Below, piece after piece: positions 58,936-64,000 of a stretch of DNA of 64,000 bases. This stretch comes from Smittia aterrima (lineage: Eukaryota > Arthropoda > Insecta > Diptera > Chironomidae): NCBI GenBank assembly GCA_033063855.1, contig CP093829.1, forward strand, positions 1,374,243 through 1,438,242, given 5' to 3'. The notes below the pieces were generated by a model. That model was given only the letters and a program-made list of their open reading frames with translations, did no database searches and was not told where the DNA came from. The position numbers and the translations under genes are program-made. Numbering within the stretch: the first letter of the stretch is position 1; each line of letters begins with the position of its first letter.

Positions 58936-61900
58936 CATCGTTACCTCGCTGCGTTCATTTATCAAACGGTTAAGACGATGAAAATCTCGTTGAATGACAT
59001 TCTGCCTGAGCCAGAGACCATCAAATTACTCATGATGCATCCATTGCGTGTTCAAGTAAGTCTCATTGCACGTTTCTTTCGCAATCAAATTCTTCAATCT
59101 CAACATATTGTTAATCGTGCTATATTTCATTTCTAATTGACAGAGTTTGTTCTACGAAGTCTTATCCGGCATTTGGGTCAGAAATGGCTTACAAATCAAA
59201 GGTCAGGCGATGACCTACATTCAAGCTAATTTCTGCAACTCGATGGTTGACATGGATTTGTTCTTTTTGCAAATATGCGGATCGCAATTGCCAGCAAGCT
59301 TCTTCTTATCGTCATGCATTGAAAGTTTTGGTGTGAGCGATTGGTTCTTCGGAAATTTAGTGTCTCCTCAAGAGATGGAGCACGACTTGATGATGGAGGG
59401 AATGTTGACATTCCTCGCCACGCTCGTGACTTCGAGAACGAACTTAGGAAACGACGACGACATGAAATGCATTGTTGAGATTAGCGCTTTGTTGGCGACG
59501 AGCGATAAAACACACAGTCAGTTGCTGGAACTTTTGCCAGAACGCTCAGGAAATGCTTACACTAGAAACTTTGAAAAATATTTGAAGCAACTGTCATCAT
59601 ATCGACCACCTCCCGTCGGATCGGAGAATCTTGAACAAGGACTTTTCATTCCTTTGCCTGCTGTTTGGAAGATTTATTACGATCCACTCCATGTTCTTCT
59701 TCGAGCAGTTCATCGCCGTGATTTCCAAAACTCAATGGATCGCTTCAGCGCTTTCGTGAGACAACAGAAGAAAATGCCTAAGAGTGGAAACCTCTGGCCA
59801 CCGTTCCGATTGCCCAACGACGTGGGCAGCAGTTATTCTGATCCAGCATGCATTCTAAACACGAAAGCTTTCCACTCCCTTATGCTTGGTATTCTCTATC
59901 GAGCAGTTCACGTTAGAAACGTCAGCGAACATTTGCTAAGTTTAGCAATTTTCTTGCTCGAAATAGCTGTCACGTCATTAAAGGTCGAGTCAAGATCATC
60001 AGTTCTGGAATGTACAGCATCGAGTGCATCGACCAATCATCAGGAAAAGTTTGAAACTCCTGAGCTGATGAATTGTTATCCAAGTAATAATCTTTTGGAG
60101 AATCTATGCTTGACCATCAATTGCATATCTTTGAGTCCACCTGAGATGCAAAACTCGCCGGCAAACTATCAGACACAGTTTGATAGTGATTTCGAGTTTG
60201 AGTTATCAGAGAGTGATCCAATGCCGATGCTGATTGGAAGTGTTGATCATGATTATTCTTACAATGGAGCTTTAGACTTGGCGGTTCCACAAGATTTGTC
60301 TGTTGTGAGAGATGTGACAGTTGCACCAACAAACAATGACGACGATTTATCTCCGCCAGTTCGACCGAACAATATGTTGCCACTAATGCCGCCAGCAAGT
60401 GATCAGAGTGTTGTTGAATATCGTGGAAGTGCTCCAGCAGTTCCTGCGCAACGACAACTTGCCATTGCTTTGGGAAGCAACATGGATGTTGCTGTTCGCC
60501 GCGATGGACAAGGAGACGAACTTCAAACTCCAGAAATATTTTATAGCAATACCAACCGAGACACATTATCAGGAAGCATTTTGGTTCCTTTCAATCGCGT
60601 TCAACCTGTTGCTGTCCCCAACCAACAACTCGATATCGTTCCAGCATCAAATTCCTCACGACGAAGAAGGAAGAACCATGAAGCCAGCACTGACTCAGGC
60701 GATACGATCATAATTGATGAAAGCGTTATCTCACTGTTATTGAAACTTCACTCACAATTAAGTGGAACCCTCGATAGTTTCTCATTGGAAGATGAAGATG
60801 ATGAAGAGTCTATGATCGACGATGACAGCAGCTCAACAGCATCCGAGCCTTCCACATCTAGTCTTTTTCCAAACTCAAACGAACCGCGAGTCGGTGATGG
60901 TCCTTTCTTCATTGGAAATATTTTGAGAAAGATTGCGAGAGCCGATGAAAATTGTTCTCGAAATATCGGTGAGATCCGACAGAAGTTGTGGCCTAACCAA
61001 AGAGAACGCCAAGCTGAACAGAGAGCAAGAGAGGCAAAGGAGAAGGAAGAAAGATCAAAACGAGCTCGTGAACGTCAACAGAAACTAATGGAAGAGTTTT
61101 CCAATCGTCAAAAGCAATTTATGGCAACTGAAGGAAAAATGATGGAAGGCATCGACGAAGATGAAATCGATGTCGAAGAGGCTCGTGAAAAGGAGTACGA
61201 TTGCGTCATTTGTAATCGCACGGGACCAAGTCTAGAATCTGATCCAATTGGGCTTGTTGTCTTGGTAGAATCGAGCAGCATTGTTGGCCATCGAAGAAAG
61301 ACTCCAAACAGATTTCCGCTTCCAGTTTGCGATGAAGAGAAAGATATTCCAGGTCGACATGTAAGACTTAGCAGTGAATTTAGAAAACGAGCTGAGATTC
61401 TTCAAAGAAAATATGGAACTCAATGGTTCTTGTCTCAAAACATTTGCTGGGAAGGTGGAGTTCATGTTCAATCATGTGGTCATCATCTCCATTTGACTTG
61501 CCACGAATCTTATTTGAAGTCTTTGGGACCGATGCGACATCAAAACCTAAACATCGAACATGGCGAGTTCTCTTGCCCTGTTTGTCGTCAGTTAGCAAAC
61601 TCAGTTCTTCCGTTGAGTCCACAACTGGACCGACCAACAACAGTTATTCGCAATCCAACTCCGGAATATGGCCAGTTATGTCTTGAGTTAATGGAGCTGA
61701 TTAAAGACAGCAAACGTTCGACTGTAAGTTTCATTAACATAGAAATCAAGAAATCAAACTAACTTTCTATTTTCTTTTAGACTACATCAAAACTTGAAGA
61801 AGCAATGATTAGAGCAATGGAAAGCATGTCAAACAGTACCCGCAATATTAAGAAATATCATGCAGAAGCTTTGTATCAAAATCCACCGACAAATGAAAGT

Positions 61901-63619
61901 CTCTTTTCATTCGTGACGTCTGTCGCACGAACCAATCTCGAATCTGAAGTTATCCAACGAGGCGGGTCCTTATGTACGTTCAATGATATTCGCTACAGAC
62001 CGAAGAGAGAATGCATCGTCCCGTTGCTTCATGTTTTGTCGTTCCACGTTCGATTGATGATCGTGAATAAGAATTGTCATTTCCAAAACTACGCTTGGGA
62101 AATGGATCGAGCATGGGCGTCTTTGTGCGGCCTCCCCACTGTCGAGTCCATCGCTCCAGTGCCTTCATACTCGAATCACATAACTAATCCAAGTCTTATC
62201 ACCGATCCTTGTGCTCAGCTAATTAAATTTATTCTTCTCGCTCCAATGCAACTTGACCAAGGTGAGTCTGGCAATTCGAAGAATTATAGAACTCCATTAC
62301 TAAACGATTTTCTTTTAGCTTATTTCACATGCATCGTTAAAGTGATGTTCAATCTGTTGTATTATCAAATTGTCTTGCAATTCTGCACTCGATTAACCGA
62401 CGAAGAGTGCGAGGAAGTGAAAAGAAAATATTCTGACACTCCATTCGTGCCTGAGAACGGAGTCGCAAACGTTGGAGCTGCAATGGCGCTTGTACTTAAT
62501 AATTTGGATTCTTGCAAGGAATTTAGAGAGGATCCTATGGAGAGTCGTTTTAGCCATTCATTTGACGATGATGATGACGACGACGATGACATTGAAATGA
62601 GTGACGAATTTGGAGCAGGGTCATCTTCAAAAAAAGCAGATGTTGATCCCGACATGGAAATGAAAATGAAAGACTTTGAATTGGAACTCCAATCTCTTTG
62701 TCTGCCTTATCTACGCAATGCAGCATTATTGCGTCACCACATATACCACCAAGAACTGCCTGAAGTTCGAGGACCAGAGCTTGAGTTCGCACGCATGGTT
62801 TATTTCCTTGAATTGGTGACAAAGAGCATGGACTGGAAAAAATTCAACGCGGCGAAAGCGCTTTGCTTCTCTAGAGAAACTGAACTCTCACTGCCAATTC
62901 ATTGGTGTAAAGAGCTAAAGGAATCACGACCACCACATGATATAACAAGGGAACTAATCACGAGTCAGCACACAACTTGGCATCAACCACAATTACTTGC
63001 TTTGCCTCGCGAGTATGAGAGATTGTTTACGGTAAGAGTTTAAAGTTTAGATTCCCCGAAAAGTAATTCAGAAATGCGCAATATTAATAATCTTTTCATA
63101 TTTTAGTATTACTACGAACAAGCTTGTCTGAAGTGTTCAAATGTTCCAAAGGAAAGCTCGATTTGCTTAATTTGTGGTAAAATCGTTTGTTTAAAGCAAA
63201 TCTGCTGCAAAGAACAAGATTGTTGTGAAGCTGTGAGAGTAAGTTAAACAAAATATGTTTTGAACTTTATTGTTTCTAATTCTCGTAATAATTAACTAGC
63301 ACGCAATCACTTGCGGTCGCGGAACTGGAGTTTTTCTCGTCGTCACTTCGACTTTCATTATCGTTGTCAGAGGAAGTCGTGCTTGCTTGTGGGGCTCCCT
63401 TTACTTGGATGAATATGACGAAGAAGATCGTGATTTGAAGTAAGAAAAACAAATATAAAATTTCATTTAGACTTCAACTTAATTTAAACTTTTTTTTACA
63501 GACGTGGAAAGCCGTTGTATTTATCGAAAGATCGCTTCAACCTTCTGGAATCTCAGTGGCTCTCGCATCGCTTTGGCCACATAAATCGTTCTTGGGTGTT
63601 TCATCGCGATTCGTTGTAA
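58936..63619 (+). CDS. Ubr3: Second, 5'-truncated copy of Ubr3 (exons 5-11)
   Basis: Near-identical repeat of 20665-25346. Exons: 58936-59055 (partial exon 5, cut by the gap), 59144-61723, 61781-62261, 62319-63031, 63107-63238, 63300-63439 and 63502-63619 (stop). The RING-H2, the acidic and coiled-coil regions and the Cys-rich C-terminus are all intact, and the 860-codon exon translates identically. The UBR box and exons 1-4 are absent from this side of the gap. Differences by eye: about nine coding substitutions, all synonymous, and a few intron and 3' UTR changes. The intron 62262-62318 is 57 bases instead of 55 and has no stop in frame. It is best read as an alternative haplotype placed next to its partner, or else a very recent duplication. 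Whether it is a functional locus cannot be told here. Confidence 0.9.
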
Positions 63620-64000
63620 ATTAGTTTTTGGTTCGCTAGGAAAAAAAAATATTGAAAATGTGATAAAGCAATTGAGACGAAGTTTGAGCTCAAAAATTCA
63701 TTTCTTAGCATTTCTTAGCTAGAAACATTTCAAAAGTATTTACTGCTGACTTGCATTGAACGACGTCAATCTTAAGAAATTCGACCGATTTGTTTTCATG
63801 AATTTGTTTATTCGCAAGTCTCTTTTTGGCAATGCTCGAATATCAAATGAAATTTTAATGAAAATTTTGCTCAAACTGGGACGAAGAATTTATTCGATTA
63901 TTTGAAAAATGTTATTGCACTTTCGATCCTAGTTCACGATGACGAACGTAATTGATAAACGTTTAAATAAAAGATTTGAAGTCTAACTTGAAGTTAGTAA
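63620..64000. other. 3' flank of the second Ubr3 copy
   Basis: Matches 25347-25728 with only a few differences (an A to G change at 63624 and a shorter A run near 63642), and the window ends inside the repeat. The AATAAA of copy 1 is also present here (about 63965). Confidence 0.85.

Noticed and set aside
58585..59136. ORF running through the N gap into Ubr3
   Set aside because: The 34 undefined residues come from N bases; the left part has no similarity to Ubr3 and the join is not real sequence.
1..64000. CRISPR array, operon or bacterial features
   Set aside because: Spliced eukaryotic genes throughout; no regular direct repeats with spacers.

Overview
The window looks like nuclear DNA of a dipteran insect, most probably a nematoceran close to the non-biting midges (Chironomidae). 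The base composition is AT-rich, genes carry many GT-AG introns of about 50-90 bases, and the recognisable proteins are insect orthologues. A venus kinase receptor, which Drosophila lacks but mosquitoes have, and a tandem LRR-BTB pair support a nematoceran. The exact species is inference. One 100-base run of N (58836-58935) marks a scaffold join.

Left to right. 2.2-3.2 kb (+) carries the homeodomain and C-terminal part of a Mohawk-like TALE homeobox gene, followed by two degenerate tRNA-like repeats (3.6-3.9 kb). 4.8-8.8 kb (+) is a secreted DUF4803-family gene with two alternative signal-peptide-bearing 5' cassettes that splice into one common body. 9.0-11.6 kb (-) holds two tandem intronless genes of exactly 371 codons that fuse a leucine-rich-repeat half to a BTB/POZ half. 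12.0-15.5 kb (+) is the mitochondrial fusion GTPase Opa1, convergent with mRpL10 (15.7-16.6 kb, -). mRpL10 is divergent from the N-recognin Ubr3 (17.0-25.3 kb, +) across a 366-base shared promoter. 26.9-32.1 kb (-) is a complete 11-exon venus kinase receptor whose cytoplasmic tail carries two YxxM motifs. 34.9-38.7 kb (-) is the PP1 nuclear targeting subunit PNUTS, whose first coding exon is only the ATG. 40.2 kb (+) has a 40-residue membrane microprotein. 40.5-46.4 kb (+) is the formin cappuccino, and 46.8-47.5 kb (+) is a small DUF4485-like gene. 48.2-52.0 kb and 56.5-57.4 kb (both -) are two paralogous cysteine-rich PPxY proteins of a family I cannot name.

After the gap (58936-64000) the sequence repeats 20665-25728 almost base for base: Ubr3 exons 5 (partial) to 11 and the 3' flank. 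All coding differences I found are synonymous, so this is either a second haplotype left in the assembly or a very young duplication.

Functional links are limited, as expected for a eukaryotic chromosome: mitochondrial dynamics and translation (Opa1, mRpL10), protein turnover (Ubr3), hormone signalling (Vkr), transcription and PP1 targeting (PNUTS), actin assembly (capu). The items most worth a second look are the alternative DUF4803 cassettes, the LRR-BTB fusion pair, the PPxY paralogue pair, the long in-frame ORF inside a capu intron, the tRNA-like tandem and the Ubr3 duplication. Exon borders were chosen by hand from splice motifs and phase, and each spliced CDS described as complete has a length divisible by three.
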